In this document: one piece after another, positions 42,255 to 53,010 of the stretch | How positions within the stretch are numbered: the stretch's first letter is position 1 | How the letters are laid out: each line of letters begins with the position of its first letter | NCBI GenBank assembly: GCA_963556495.2 | Contig: OY747713.1 | Coordinates: 310,001-374,000, forward strand | Length of the DNA: 64,000 nt | Direction: 5' to 3' | Origin: Valencia hispanica | Lineage: Eukaryota; Chordata; Actinopteri; Cyprinodontiformes; Valenciidae | Program-made: the position numbers and the translations under genes | Notes under the pieces: generated by a model | What the model was told of the DNA's origin: nothing | The model's database searches: none | Seen by the model: only the letters and a program-made list of their open reading frames with translations

Positions 42255-42764
42255 AGTAAAGAAAGCTGCAGTATTTGTTGACAGAAGCAAGAAGGCCTCC
42301 AAACTCTACCCAATCCCACCAGTTCTGGCCATAGGAGTGGGCCAAGATTCCAGCCAACTATTGTAGAAAGCTGGTGGAAGGAGACCAGAAATGTTTGCCC
42401 CCATGAAACAGTTTCAGGGCAATTCTACCAAATACTAAGGAAGTTACAAAACAGTTATCTCTCTCTTTATTCTAACATTTCGCAAATACACAAAATTTGT
42501 TAATATATCTTGATCTAAAACTAAAATGTTTACTCTAAATTGATGTTTGACAGTTAAGAAAAGTAATTTGTTTTTGTTTTTTCTGAAGTGTATGTTAATA
42601 TCTGGTTTGAACGGTATCATTCTGATCCCTTTTCCAGTTTAACTTTGAGGATTTTTCCAGATTTGAATGTTCAGCTTAGAGTGGTGATGGTTCTGATGGT
42701 TTGACCAGTTTCTCCATCCAATTATTTAAATTCAACAAGGGAAATTAAGTGTTTTTGTAGCTCA
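42255..42764. other. No recognised feature
   Basis: AT-rich sequence between two retrotransposon tails. No supported frame. Confidence 0.4.
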
Positions 42765-43060
42765 TTCTGTTAATTCTTTACGGAGTTCTTGCAGATCATG
42801 ATGGCTATGGGCTGTAAAGATTTCCTGTAGCAGTCTCTGTTGCAGCGAAACTGAAGAAGCCTCTGACTGAAGACACTCTGTTGTTTCAGGATAGTCCCAT
42901 GAAGAGGATGCTCAGGGTTGTCCATATTGTTTTTCATTTTATGAAGAATCATTCTTTGGATCATAGGTGGTTCTGTCTCCTTCCAGGCAGTGTGTCTCCT
43001 ACCATTACAGGACTTACAGTTTTCTGTCCAATCAGAGCCCAAAGTGCAAAGACACACACA
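42765..43060 (-). pseudogene. Rex1 LINE C-terminus, minus strand
   Basis: The minus-strand frame reads HPLHGTILKQQSVFSQRLLQ and CYRKSLQPIAIMICKNS, the C-terminal end of Rex1 ORF2, matching the module in the + strand copy at 45347-45507. Only this end is kept. Confidence 0.7.
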
Positions 43061-43104
43061 CTATCTCACTCACTCCCAGCAGATTTCACACTTTGATGGT
43101 TCAA

Positions 43105-43385
43105 AAGGTGGCGCAGTGGGAAGCACTGCAGCAAGAAGGTCCCGCCTTTGAACCCCGCTCTGGGTTATTTCTGCATAAAGTTGCATGTTCTTCTTGTTCA
43201 TGGTTCTCTCTAGGTACTCCAGCTTCCTCTCACAGTCCATAAACATGAGTATTAGGTTAACTGATCACTCTAAGTTGTTCTTAGGTACGAGTGTGTGAAC
43301 ATTCTTGTTTGTCCTGTGAGTCCCAGTGAAGGAATAGCCACTGGAGATAGGCCCCAGCAAAATTCCTGCTGCTCCAGCAAGATCA
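43105..43385 (+). repeat. tRNA-derived SINE-like repeat
   Basis: The head GGCGCAGTGGGAAGCACTGC and a B-box-like TTTGAACCCC resemble a tRNA-derived promoter. The body (ctctaggtactccagcttcctctcacagtcca) is typical of a widespread fish SINE. Related 3' parts occur at 52905-53010 and, inverted, at 56490-56620. The A and B boxes are degenerate. Confidence 0.6.
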
Positions 43386-44107
43386 TAATGGTAAGTGGTA
43401 GGTGCACAGCCAGCCCAAGGCAAATGGGAACAATGCTGCTGCCTTGGGCCGCACAGAAACACTGGACGTCTCACACAGAATGTAAGTTTCAAAACTTTGA
43501 ATGTTTTAGTTATGTTTGAAAGATTCATTCATGTTCTCTGGTTGCGGTTCTGGACATGTCAGCTCCTCATAAATACATTTATTTACAGTTCCCTCTCTGG
43601 TCTACCTGTAGATAAAAGGACATTAAATCAGACCATTCCTTCTGGATGCATCTTAGTGCTGTTGTCAGTCTCTCCACAAATAATTTAAAGAAAGTTGACA
43701 GTTTTCTTCTGGGGCACAGATAAAGCTTCAACCTCTAATTATTTTTATTCTGTGTGAAAATGTTTCCCATACATTAAAATATATCTGTTAAATATAATGT
43801 TCACATTAATAAAGCCTATTTAAGACTCCTGCAATCAGTATATTTTTGGGTTAACTATGACTCCTTCAGAATCCCCTGGAAAAATTACCTTGTTCTTTAA
43901 AAAAACTACTTTTCTACTAAAGATTTTCTCTTGTTTTCCTGTAAATTACCCGGGAAATGATTTTATTTCAAATCTAAAGTGTAAATGTAAGGTCTTTTAT
44001 TATCTTGATTTTAATTTACTTCATGTTAAGGTAACCTTTCGCTTTCGAAGTTAAGAACCGATAATTCCGAGTGAACGTGAAGGCATCGCTGTCAGAACGC
44101 TTTAATT
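43386..44107. other. atp9b: Sequence upstream of atp9b
   Basis: No gene or repeat was identified. The last 70 bases before the start codon are richer in CpG than the rest, as expected near a promoter. Confidence 0.4.
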
Positions 44108-44115
44108 TGACGTCA
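44108..44115. promoter_or_regulatory. atp9b: Consensus CRE (TGACGTCA)
   Basis: A perfect palindromic cAMP-response element lies 21 bases upstream of the atp9b start codon, in a CpG-containing context. CREB/ATF factors bind this sequence in TATA-less promoters. Position relative to the transcription start is unknown; it may sit in the 5' untranslated region. Confidence 0.5.
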
Positions 44116-44136
44116 TGACGCTCCTGCCCAGCCAAC

Positions 44137-44216
44137 ATGGCTGACAGCATCCCGTTAAATCCGGTTCGGAAAAGCTCCAGGAGAACCGCCAATTACAGCT
44201 CGGCCAGGCTTTCCAG
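44137..44216 (+). CDS. atp9b: atp9b exon 1: P4-ATPase ATP9B N-terminus
   Basis: The exon starts with ATG in a good context (AACATGG) and encodes MADSIPLNPVRKSS plus a Ser/Arg-rich stretch, then ends with two bases of an Arg codon before GTATGT. It is the cytosolic N-terminus of ATP9B, a class II P4-type ATPase of the trans-Golgi network. Family knowledge: P4-ATPases flip phospholipids between leaflets, and ATP9A/ATP9B are unusual in not needing a CDC50 partner for leaving the ER. The MAD-IPL-PVR start, followed by the acidic [10 protein letters not shown] block in exon 2, separates ATP9B from ATP9A. Intron 1 is about 6.3 kb and holds a foldback transposon with a Rex1 copy, a THAP exon and a minisatellite. 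The A, P and N domains lie beyond the window. Confidence 0.9.
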
Positions 44217-44639
44217 GTATGTAGCAGGGACGGGTTCCGTGTGTTGACGTAAAGAACCGAACCGTTTGTTGGGTTCCAGAATCTCGGTTCTGTTTTCGCA
44301 GCTGTGATTACCTCATTAAAACAACCAGAACCCGGACATAGGTTCTGATTTTACAGCATCCAGAACTGTTGAAACGGAGGTTTATTCTGGATTTCCTTTT
44401 CTCAGGTAGCAGAATCAAGAACTGGACATAACCTATGTTCATCTAAGGGTCACGTCGGCTAGCACAGCAGCTTGTTTGGGCTTTTTAATCAGGTCACATG
44501 ATCGGTTCTGGTATGAAGTCATGTCAGTCACATGATCCCGCTCATCACACTTAAAAAAAAAAAAGTTCTTTTTTAGACAGAATCACAAACCTGCTTAAAA
44601 TGTTTGGTGTCGAAAAAGATCCAGAGGCAGTGAGAGAAT

Positions 44640-44868
44640 AAAGTAGCCTAAAATACACAACAGGGCAGGAAGACCTCAGCAATGACCTCAGAGCAGCAAC
44701 TGGTGCTGACCATCAACCTGGGAAGGGTCAAAGGTCATCTCCAGACCATCAAAAGTCCATCATCCTCCAGAGAGGAGAACATCTCAGCAGCTGATTGGAC
44801 GTCCAGCAGATTCAGCCCAACGTCAGAGCGGGAAGCTCAGAAATGAGCAGAAAACCCAGAGCTCCATC
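44640..44868 (+). repeat. Old interspersed repeat, copy 1
   Basis: The block containing ACCTGGGAAGGGTCAAAGG and 'cagattcagcccaa(c/g)gtcagagc' also occurs at 58770-59060. The Harbinger-like element at 44872-46120 landed inside it. A further short piece lies at 49165-49205. Confidence 0.75.
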
Positions 44869-44871
44869 TTA

Positions 44872-46120
44872 AGCCCGCCGCACACATGGACAAGAAGCTG
44901 AATCCAGAGAGCTGGTGGACCGCTTTGTGACATGGTGTGGAAACAATCGTCTCACCTTGAATGTGAACAAAACAAAGGAGATGATTGTAGATTTCAGAAG
45001 AAACAGGGATAAGTCACACACTGTTTCCATCATGGGAGAAGAAGTGGAGGTGGTTGAGGAGTATAAATACCTCAGAGTTCACCTTGACAACAGACTGGAC
45101 TGGAGGCGCAACAGTGAAGCCGTCTACAAGAAGGGACAGAGCAGACTGGACTTCTGGAGGAAGCTTAGGTCCTTCAAGGTTTGCAGCAAGATGCTGCAGA
45201 TCTTCTACAAGTCTGTTGTGGAGAGTGTAATCTCTTCAGCCGTCATCTGTTGGGGTAGCAGCATCAGAGCCAGGGACTTAAAAAGGCTCAACAACCTGAT
45301 AAAGAAGGTTCTGGTTCTGTTCTTAGGACGACTGTGGAACATCTGGAGATGATGATGCAAAGAAGGCATCCTCTTCATGAGACAGTCCTACAACAACAGA
45401 GCGTCTTCAGTCGGAGGCTTCTTCAGTTTGGCTGCAACACAGACAGCTACAGGAAATCCTTCCTGCCCACAGCCATCATCATCTACAACAACTCCTTAAA
45501 GAATTAATTATATGAGCTACAACAACACTTAGCTTCCCTCTGGGATCAATAAAGTATTTTTGAATTGAATTGAATTGAATCTGCTGAGGAAAAAGTCATT
45601 GGAGGCCGTTTGCTCAGCAGATGGATCGCCGTGTGCGGTTTATTTTCGGTGAGTTTTCTGCCTCATGAGGCGTTGAGGTGGAAATCAAACGGGTTTGATA
45701 TTTTTCGCCAAGATGGCAGCCCCCTGTTTTCAGTGAAAACAATGAATGAAACGGAGACAGAGATGGATTTGGAGGAAATGCTGCTTCTCATTTAGTTTAT
45801 GAGGCGACGCCGCCGTTTGAAGGTTAGGAAAATATCGGTTACGGTCGAGTACCCACGAGTTTATCTTCTAAAATACAATCTCTTGGAATCATGTGAGCGG
45901 AGGATGCGTTTTGATTGGTCGCTTGAATATTTGCACTCAGCTCATGTAGAGCGCACACGGTGAGATTTAGGCGAAAAATATCAAACCTGTTTGATTTTCA
46001 CCTCAACGCCTCATGAGGCAGAAAACTCACCGAAAATAAACCGCACACGGCGATCCATCTGCTGAGCAAACGGCCTCCAATGACTTTTTTCTCAGCAGAT
46101 AGCTCTGTGTGCGGCGGGCT
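44872..46120. mobile_element. Foldback Harbinger-like element with TTA target duplication
   Basis: Terminal inverted repeats AGCCCGCCGCACACA (44872-44886) and TGTGTGCGGCGGGCT (46106-46120) are exact complements, flanked on both sides by TTA (44869-44871 and 46121-46123). A 3-bp TWA duplication is the PIF/Harbinger signature. Inside, long arms of about 130 bases (45581-45709 and 45970-46098) are near-exact inverted copies. No transposase is encoded. A Rex1 fragment (about 44887-45579) has inserted into the left arm and replaced seven bases there. Confidence 0.85.
44887..45579 (+). pseudogene. Rex1 LINE 3' part, inside the foldback element
   Basis: One frame (44915-45352) encodes FVTWCGNNRLTLNVNKTKEM, IVDFRRNRD, EEYKYLRVHLDNRLDWRRN and FYKSVVESVISSAVICWGSS of a Rex1 reverse transcriptase C-terminal half. 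After a frame change near 45340 the C-terminus continues as RHPLHETVLQQQSVFSRRLLQ to a stop near 45507. The 3' region 'ctctgggatcaataaagtat' and a short GAATT-type tail end it. It is 5'-truncated. Confidence 0.85.
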
Positions 46121-46419
46121 TTAGTTAGCAGGTTAAAGACCTCATGACACGAAGTTGACATTTTTAAACTTAACATAAAATAAAGAAATCTGAACCCAAA
46201 TGGACTATGTCAAAGTCATAAACACGCCTTTCATAATCCTACTGAGAGCAAAAAAACGCTGCGGTGTTTAGCATTTTACTACTGTATCACTGCACACTGA
46301 ACGAGCAGAAAGCAGGAAGTGACGTTAGCGAGAGAAGGCATTCTGTTTGTTGATACATTTGACAGCGGCTTTTCAGCTGTGACTGGGACGCTATTTTCTA
46401 TTTTTTACAAAGAAAAGTG

Positions 46420-46530
46420 ATGCAATGTCTTCGTGTTGTTGGGGGATTTTGCCCAAATACACAGAAGGACGGTGTCAGTTTATTTAAGTTTCCCAAAGAC
46501 CCAGAGTTACTGTCTAAGTGGGTGAAACAG
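46420..46530 (+). pseudogene. THAP-domain exon
   Basis: The 37-codon frame starts with ATG and ends at a donor (GTTAGT). It reads GGFCPNTQKDGVSLFKFPKD then PELLSKWVKQ, which fits the first half of a THAP zinc finger (C2CH type): the GV-LFKFP-D core and the W-K motif are clear, though the first cysteines look altered. THAP fingers bind DNA in P-element-like, ISL2EU and related transposons as well as in host factors. A possible next exon with a C-x2-H pair lies near 46830-46890. Its place inside atp9b intron 1, among repeats, favours a transposon origin. Confidence 0.55.
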
Positions 46531-48183
46531 GTTAGTAGTCTGTGAGTAGTGGGCTCCTCCTCCTCCTCCTCCTCCTCCTCCTCTCTTCTCTGTTTGGAAC
46601 ATTATGAGCAGAATTGTTTTTATTACTATGATAAAGGAATCCCTGGGTTGGGACACCAGGGACATCATGTCTCCACCACTTTTCTAAACCTGATTAATTT
46701 ATTACCAGCACAGATCTAACATCTACTTGTGCTCCCAGCACAATTTCCACATAATCAGTATCTGAGCGGACTATTATTTAAATGACTCCATTGCACTTTC
46801 TTATACTTTCATGGTTTCTTTCTGCGCAGATGCTGCAGCGTTCTTAGCAGTGGATACATCAAGGTTTAAGTCCGTATGCAAACACGTTCAGGTCAGAGTC
46901 CTGCAGTGCTGCTGGTTCCCGTTTCAAGATGGAAAAATACATCAATTAAATGTTATGGCTCTGGCTGAAGTTTCTTCACTGCAGGTTAAAAATATTAATT
47001 TAATACTTTTGTTTGTTTACGACTCCCAAAGAGAATGGTGTTGATATATAGTGTTTGTGGAGAGAACATCCCAGAATATTCCCCCAGCTTTGCGCTGACA
47101 GCAGAATGTTCCCGCTATCCTGCGCTGTGGAGAGATTTATCTGCGACTGAATTTGTGATTCAGGAACGGAGGGTGCAGATAAAGCCAGGGACTGTGGACA
47201 GTATTTGGTTTCTGGACAGAGATCTCTGCATTAAATTAATTTCAGATGTATATGTTTCAAAGAATTTAAAGGGACATGATTCATAGTAATATAGGTTAAT
47301 TTACAATCCTTTGGGGATTGTGTTATTTTCTGTCTTTGATCGGTTTTTTAAAACTGTAGCCTAATGGAAAAATGTAAAGGTCGTTGTTAGCAGGGCTCCT
47401 TACTATGTGGCAGGAAAATGAAGCAGGACATCAGACAAAAGTTGACTTTCTGACGGGCGGATCAACCTCTCCACTACTCCATCAGGTAGTGAGTGCGTTC
47501 ACAGAAAGAAATAGGAACACCATCTGAAGAGTGTTTGTGTGATGAGCTTTAGCCATCAGGTTATTATGACACAACCTCTATTCATCAGTACAATAATCAG
47601 AAACACCTGTGGACACAAACTAACAGACGTCCTTCATTGTGAAAGTTTACAATTCATGCCACTGACCACTTGATGCAGACGCACAGTCATTTTCAACTTT
47701 AAGCACAGAGTTTAGGAAACTGAATCAATCAAAAAAGATTCTGAGAGCATCTGAGCATCATCATCAGACCTGGACATCGTACTCCATGCAACACTATGTC
47801 CTCCTGCTGAGGCAATAAGAAAGCTGAGAAACAAGTAGCGCTTGTTATCCCAGTCTGCAGTGTGCGAGCGGAGGAGATTCAGCCTCCTTTATGCACAAGG
47901 TGAACAATTCACGTCCATAGACCATGAGAAAGTTGTGAGACTGCAGGTAAAATGTTCATGTTTAGTCCATGTTTTCATCTGCTCCATGTGTGAGGGCACC
48001 ATGGAGATACTTTGTTCAGATTGTTCGGGCTGAATATTAACTAAAATGAATGAAGAATTAAATAATATTGAATATGTTTCAGATTTTTTTCAAAATAAAA
48101 AAAAAACTGCCCCATGCAGGACTGTACTGTTAAAGTTTCCCCGCACAGAACAACAAGGGTTGTAAAGGGAACGCGTTTTATGA
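46531..48183. other. Possible interior of a THAP-type transposon
   Basis: A (TCC)n run sits at about 46556-46582. Frames at 47035-47286 and 47842-48033 lack known motifs. The stretch may be the decayed body of the element carrying the THAP exon; no ends were identified. Confidence 0.3.
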
Positions 48184-48214
48184 CTGCGCATATAGCTATA
48201 GGCTATATGCGCAG
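48184..48214. repeat. 13-bp perfect hairpin
   Basis: CTGCGCATATAGC and its exact reverse complement are separated by five bases. The sequence just after repeats 'ataggctatat' once more. Confidence 0.9.
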
Positions 48215-48739
48215 ACGGCTGAATAATTATAGGCTATATGAATGATCAATAATTGTCCCCAGCAGTTTTAAATACAAACTGACGCCCTTGTCCAGAAGAG
48301 ACGGGTACATATTGGTACATGTTCAAAGCAGTTTTGCTATAATTATGAATAATTCAAACTCTATTTAGTGAGTCTGACAAAGAAATTAAATAAACGTGTT
48401 TCACCTGAAACTAATAATTTGGTACGATAATCATAAAGAATTGTAATGAAGTCAGTCTTAGGCTACTTGCTTTGTTGTTTGCCTTGAATGTCTGCCTACA
48501 ATATGATTTTATTTTTCCGATATCAGTCTTAGGCCTTATAAATAAGTACGTCTGGATTAGTTTATTTTTAGTTTTAAAACAGATTTACCATATTTACATT
48601 ATGTAGGCTAATGTTTATTTTTCAGGTCACTACTAAAATCACTACACGTTAATATTATTATGCTCATTTATATCATTTTGTTCATTTTTTTTTATTTAAA
48701 GAAGCTACGATTAAGTTATTTCTAATCCTTACCAACCTG

Positions 48740-48932
48740 TGTTTCCCTGACGTCACTTCTCCCGCTAGCTTCTCTGACCCGCTTTCTTCTATCCGTCTCA
48801 GTCGTTGTGTTCGGCTGGTATCTGTACGGTTCTAGAAGCACCAGAACCGGCTGCATTTTCCTCCTCTAAAACCATCTCAAGGCTAAAACTGGAGGAAGAA
48901 TCTTCCGAGCCTTCAAATATGAGCGCCTCCAT
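48740..48932 (-). pseudogene. Short acidic exon with an EPYRYQP motif
   Basis: On the minus strand an ATG (48932) opens a Glu/Ser-rich frame (MEALIFEGSEDSSSSFSLEM). With a one-base shift it continues to EPYRYQPNTTTE. The PY-x-(Y/F)-xP tail motif after an acidic stretch resembles the N-terminal exon of P2X7-tail-like proteins often carried by fish transposons. Tentative. The plus-strand frame across the same bases has no known motif. Confidence 0.25.
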
Positions 48933-49276
48933 CAGGCCTGTCAGTGGTAGTTTTCAGACTGTCCAGCCTGAGCGGTTCTGTCGCTGACGTCACATGGAGA
49001 CGTAGCTTTGAAGCCGCGGTTAAGCTAATATTTTTGAAACTCTAATTATCGTGTAAAATCAAGTCGGTTCGGCTCATAAATTTACCCAACCACATACTTT
49101 GACAAAATGCATTATGTCATAATACATTTACATTAAATCAGCTTCGTGTCATCAGATCTTTAAAGGTCATGACCCTGAACCAGTATGGCTGCTTGGAAGG
49201 GTTAAAGGAGAAACAAGATGGCGGTAGGACTGATGGTAGCAGAGCTGTTTCTGGATGAAGGACAAGATTTCTGGGA
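48933..49276. other. No recognised gene
   Basis: AT-rich sequence with a short match (49165-49205) to the repeat at 58995-59045. Confidence 0.4.
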
Positions 49277-49600
49277 CAATGATGGGCGGAAACCATGATG
49301 GACGGAAACCATGATGGGCGGAAACCATGATGGACGGAAACCATGATGGACGGAAACCATGATGGGCGGAAACCATGATGGACGGAAACCATGATGGGCG
49401 GAAACCATTAAGGACAGAGCCATGATGGACGGAAACCATGATGGGCGGAAACCATGATGGACGGAAACCATGATGGACGGAAACCATGATGGACGGAAAC
49501 CATGATGGACGGAAACCATGATGGGCGGAAACCATGATGGACGGAAACCATGATGGGCGGAAACCATTAAGGACAGAGCCATGATGGACAGAACCAAGAT
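49277..49600. repeat. 16-bp minisatellite, about 20 units
   Basis: Units of CATGATGGACGGAAAC type alternate with GGGCGG variants; two units read AAGGACAGAGC. A higher-order pattern is visible, because the block around the AAGGACAGAG unit appears twice. Long minus-strand frames rich in His-His-Gly-Phe are artefacts. Confidence 0.95.
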
Positions 49601-50526
49601 GGAGGAAACCATGATGAACAGAACAATGATGGACAGAACCAGACCCGGTGAATCAGCATAAAGTTGTCTGACCTGCTGTAGAGCCCAGGGTCATGGGGTC
49701 AAATGTGAGGCGGTTTCAGGTTTCTGTCACTGATCTTTTTTTGTGACGCCGTCACTTTAAATTCTTTTGTTTTTCTGTGTCATAAACTGCTTGAGGTGAA
49801 GCTGTGAGTAAATCAGGGTGTTGGTTCTACAGCCACCAGATCGATGAATGGGGACAAAAACGTTTCTGATAGGACATTTTTAGCTCATCTTCTGAAGTCG
49901 GCTCTAAATCTTATTAAAGCTCTTTTATCTGAGCTACATTGAATGCAGCATTTTTTTAATAACTGCACAGTTCTTTGGTTGTGTAATTTTGTCTTTAATG
50001 TACGTATATTATTCTGAATTCAGTTTTTTATACTCGTGTGAATCTAAATGCTTCTTTTATCTGTCACTTTGCTGCTGTTACAGCTGAATTTCCCCTTCTG
50101 TGGGACAATAAAGGATTATTCTGTTCTTTTTTATTCTATGATGTAAATAATATTGTTTGAAATCAGTGCGGGAGGCTGGATGAATCCACACCGAGTTAGT
50201 CCGGTATATTCTGGTCATGAAGGACATTCTTGTGTAACATTTCTGTCCAACAGACTCTGGTTCTGGTTCTGGTTTGGGAGTGGAAGGAATCCTTCCTCCA
50301 CAGTAAGCTGTAATATTAGCAATATTCCTGTCATTTGTTTGACCTTAAAATGTTTGTTTAAAGATGGACCATACGGCTACACCAGCCACGACCTTCTCTC
50401 TGTAACTCAGATTTTCTCTCGTTTTCTATCCGTTTACCTCGGCTGATGTTGATATGAGACGTTCAAGGCCGTCGGTCAGAAAGTTGTTCCTGCTCACGAC
50501 GATCTCGACCAACCCTGTCCTTTCAG
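49601..50526. other. atp9b intron 1, right part, with LINE-like tail
   Basis: The segment 49960-50135 matches 42001-42254 (ending 'gctgctgttacagctgaatttcc' and a short ATTCT-rich end). No gene otherwise. A pyrimidine tract (TCCTTTCAG) ends the intron. Confidence 0.55.
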
Positions 50527-50700
50527 ATTTTCTCTAGAAGATGAGCTGTCCAACTTGGACGAGATGCCTCTGATGATGTCCGAGGACGGCTTCGAGAATG
50601 ACGAGAGCGACTACCAGACGCTGCCCCGTGCCAGAGTGGGTCAGAGACACCGAGGGCTGGGCTGGTTCCTGCTGGGCGGATGGAAGGTCCTCTGTAGCGG
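50527..50700 (+). CDS. atp9b: atp9b exon 2
   Basis: The exon follows TTTCAG and ends before GTACGG. Joined to exon 1 it reads on as [37 protein letters not shown] and [15 protein letters not shown]. The acidic [10 protein letters not shown] block and the ESDY-TLPRAR motif are the family signature of ATP9B N-termini. Phases agree: exon 1 leaves two bases, this exon leaves two bases for exon 3. The region is cytosolic and precedes the first membrane span. No stop or frame problem is present. Confidence 0.93.
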
Positions 50701-50814
50701 GTACGGCTGCCTTTATTACTACAGCATAAAGTAACTACAACTAGAGAACAGCCTCACTGGCTCCTAGCTGGGGATTCACCATAGATTGTTATTAAATCAT
50801 TTATACCTTGCTAT

Positions 50815-51206
50815 TAGGGATGTAAGAAAATATCGATACACTGATGTATCGCAATATTTTATTTCCCGATATTGTATAGATGTTCAAAAATATCGATTTC
50901 TCTTTCTTTCTTTTTTTCTTAAGGTTTGAATGGAACCATTAATGATCAAATTAAAAGTATAACTGGTAGTTTTGTGGCTGTTTTCTTGGTTCCAGTGGAT
51001 CAACTAGATCCAGTAATAAAACTGGATGTGTTAAAGTATGAAACAGGTTGGAGCGTCTAGAATGCTGGGAAAGTTTTCCTACTGTTAAATTGAGTTTATA
51101 AAATCACAATATATAGTCTTACTCATAGTACTGCGATATATTGTATCGTCTCCCCTGTATTGCGATACATATCGTATCGCCAGATTTTTGCCAATGCACA
51201 TCCCTA
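50815..51206. mobile_element. Non-autonomous hAT element (392 bp)
   Basis: Inverted ends TAGGGATG and CATCCCTA enclose arms rich in 'tatcgata' and 'gcgatacata'. The flanks are CTTGCTAT (50807-50814) and CTTGGTAT (51207-51214), an 8-bp duplication with one change. It lies in atp9b intron 2. Confidence 0.85.
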
Positions 51207-51639
51207 CTTGGTATGATGTGTTTGGTTCCAAGAATCAGACCAAGGATGTGGATCTCCAGTCCTGGGCGGCCGCTGCCCTGCATCTTCTTGATGCATCCCT
51301 CCTCAAACACCCTAACAAGGGACTGAATCACCTCCTTTTGCTCTCAGCTTCTCCAGAGCCCTGCTAATGACCTAATGATGTCATTCTGGTGCGTTGACAC
51401 AGAGACACTTCTAAAATCTGCTGGACGCTGTCCCTGGAGGTCTGGGGTTCGACGTCTGTTGTCCAGGTGAAGACGTTTTAGGTAGAGATGGTTCCCAGAG
51501 AACTCCAAATATCGGTTTTAAAACAGGGGTGCTCAGGTCGGTCCTGCAGCTTCTAGATGCTTTTCTGCTCCTGAGTCAAATGTCTGAAACCAAATGCTTA
51601 TTTTTATGGTTTTATTCTGAATTATTGCAAATTATTATT

Positions 51640-52200
51640 ATTGCAAAAGTATTCACACCCCTTGAACTTCTACACATTTTGTCACATTCCAGCTGTACAC
51701 TTCAGTGTGTTTTATGTGACCAACCAACACAAACTAGAGCATCATGTGAAATGGAAGGAAAGTAATTCATGGTTTTTAATAAGCTTAAAATAATCTACAA
51801 AATGTGGCAGAATGATCTCTCTAAAGAGCCTTCCTACGCGGTCCTGAAAAGTCTGTAAAAATATGCATTTTATCTTTATTATTATATATACTTTTTTACC
51901 CCACTGTGTGTATATACACACACACACACACACAGTGGGTACGGAAAGTATTCAGACCCATTTAAATTTGTCTCTTTGTTTCATTGCAGCCATTTGCTAG
52001 AATCAAAAAAGTTAATTTTATCTCTCATAAATGTACACTAGCACCCCATCTTGACAGGAAAAAAACAGAAATGTAGATTTTAGCAAATTTATTGAATATC
52101 TGCGAAGTGTCTGAATACTTATGACTAAGTGATATTTCAGCTTTTCTTTTTTAATAAATTTGCAAGAATTTCTACATTTCTGGTTTTAAGGCCATCTTAA
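51640..52200. mobile_element. Tc1/mariner-like non-autonomous remnants
   Basis: Two segments have ends typical of fish Tc1-like elements: 'gcaaaagtattcacaccccttgaac' at 51640 and 'acagtgggtacggaaagtattcagaccc' at 51933, with a matching inner inverted part near 52080-52180 (gtgtctgaatacttatgac). A (CA)n run lies between. No transposase frame is kept. Confidence 0.5.
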
Positions 52201-52330
52201 CGGCTACGCGATGCCTCGACCCACCAGACTTTTGAATCTGTGCAGTAAAATGTGAAGCTCAGCTATATCAAAAGCTGCACTTAGATCCAGTAGAACCTCT
52301 TCACCATCATTATAGGTTGGTGCCATCAGA
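52201..52330 (-). pseudogene. L2 reverse-transcriptase scrap
   Basis: On the minus strand a short frame reads [17 protein letters not shown], palm motif A of an L2-type reverse transcriptase. It is too short for more. Confidence 0.6.
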
Positions 52331-52454
52331 TACATGGCAATAAAGTGCAACACAAAAAGGTAGAAATGTTCACTCGTTCCTGTTGGTGTCAGACTCCTTA
52401 ATAATCAGTTGATACAGACAAATAGACTTTGGTAATGTAGGATCGTATTGTTAC

Positions 52455-52870
52455 GATCTGCCACGACCGTGTGGGGGTTTGAGAAGACAGAGCAGAAACA
52501 CAGAAGGAACAGAAGATCTGATATAAGAGAACTTTCTATGTTACAGAAAGTAAAAAGTTGATAACAGGACACAGTGGATGTTCAGTTACTGGGAGGATCA
52601 TCCCAGTCGATGCCCCCCGTCCAACAGGGCATTGCAGCCAAGCAGGATACCAGACCAGGTATATCTTCTATGGAGAGAAAAACACTGAGAGAAAACAAAG
52701 TTAAGTCGAAATAACAGCAAATAATACAACTGGAGAGTAGTAGGAGAGAAAAGTAGCAGAGTGAAGAAAAGTGGTAAGTCTGTCCTCCAGCAGTCTAAGC
52801 CTATAGCAGCATAACTACAGAGATAGCTCAGGATGACCTTAGCCACTCTAACTATAAGCTTTATCAAAAA
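52455..52870 (-). repeat. L2 3'-end fragment, minus strand
   Basis: This is the reverse complement of the end of ORF2 and first part of the 3' region of the L2 at 6293-10335 (about 9590-10010). A shorter scrap of the same part lies at 53878-53930. Confidence 0.85.
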
Positions 52871-52904
52871 GGAAAGTTTGCAAACATAAAAAATAATGCA
52901 AACA

Positions 52905-53010
52905 TTCAGTGTCTGCGATGGACTGGTGACCTGTCCAGGGTGTAACCCCGCCTCTTGCCCTGTGACAGCTGGATGGATGGATGGCTGGATGGATGGATGG
53001 TTGGATGGGT
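52905..53010 (+). repeat. SINE/RTE-type 3' end with (ATGG)n
   Basis: The sequence 'gatggactggtgacctgtccagggtg' followed by GGATGG repeats is the common 3' end of fish SINE/RTE families. Confidence 0.7.

Noticed and set aside
49138..49612. Three long minus-strand frames rich in His-His-Gly-Phe-Arg-Pro
   Set aside because: They are translations of the 16-bp minisatellite; 16 is not a multiple of 3, so all frames look repetitive and open.
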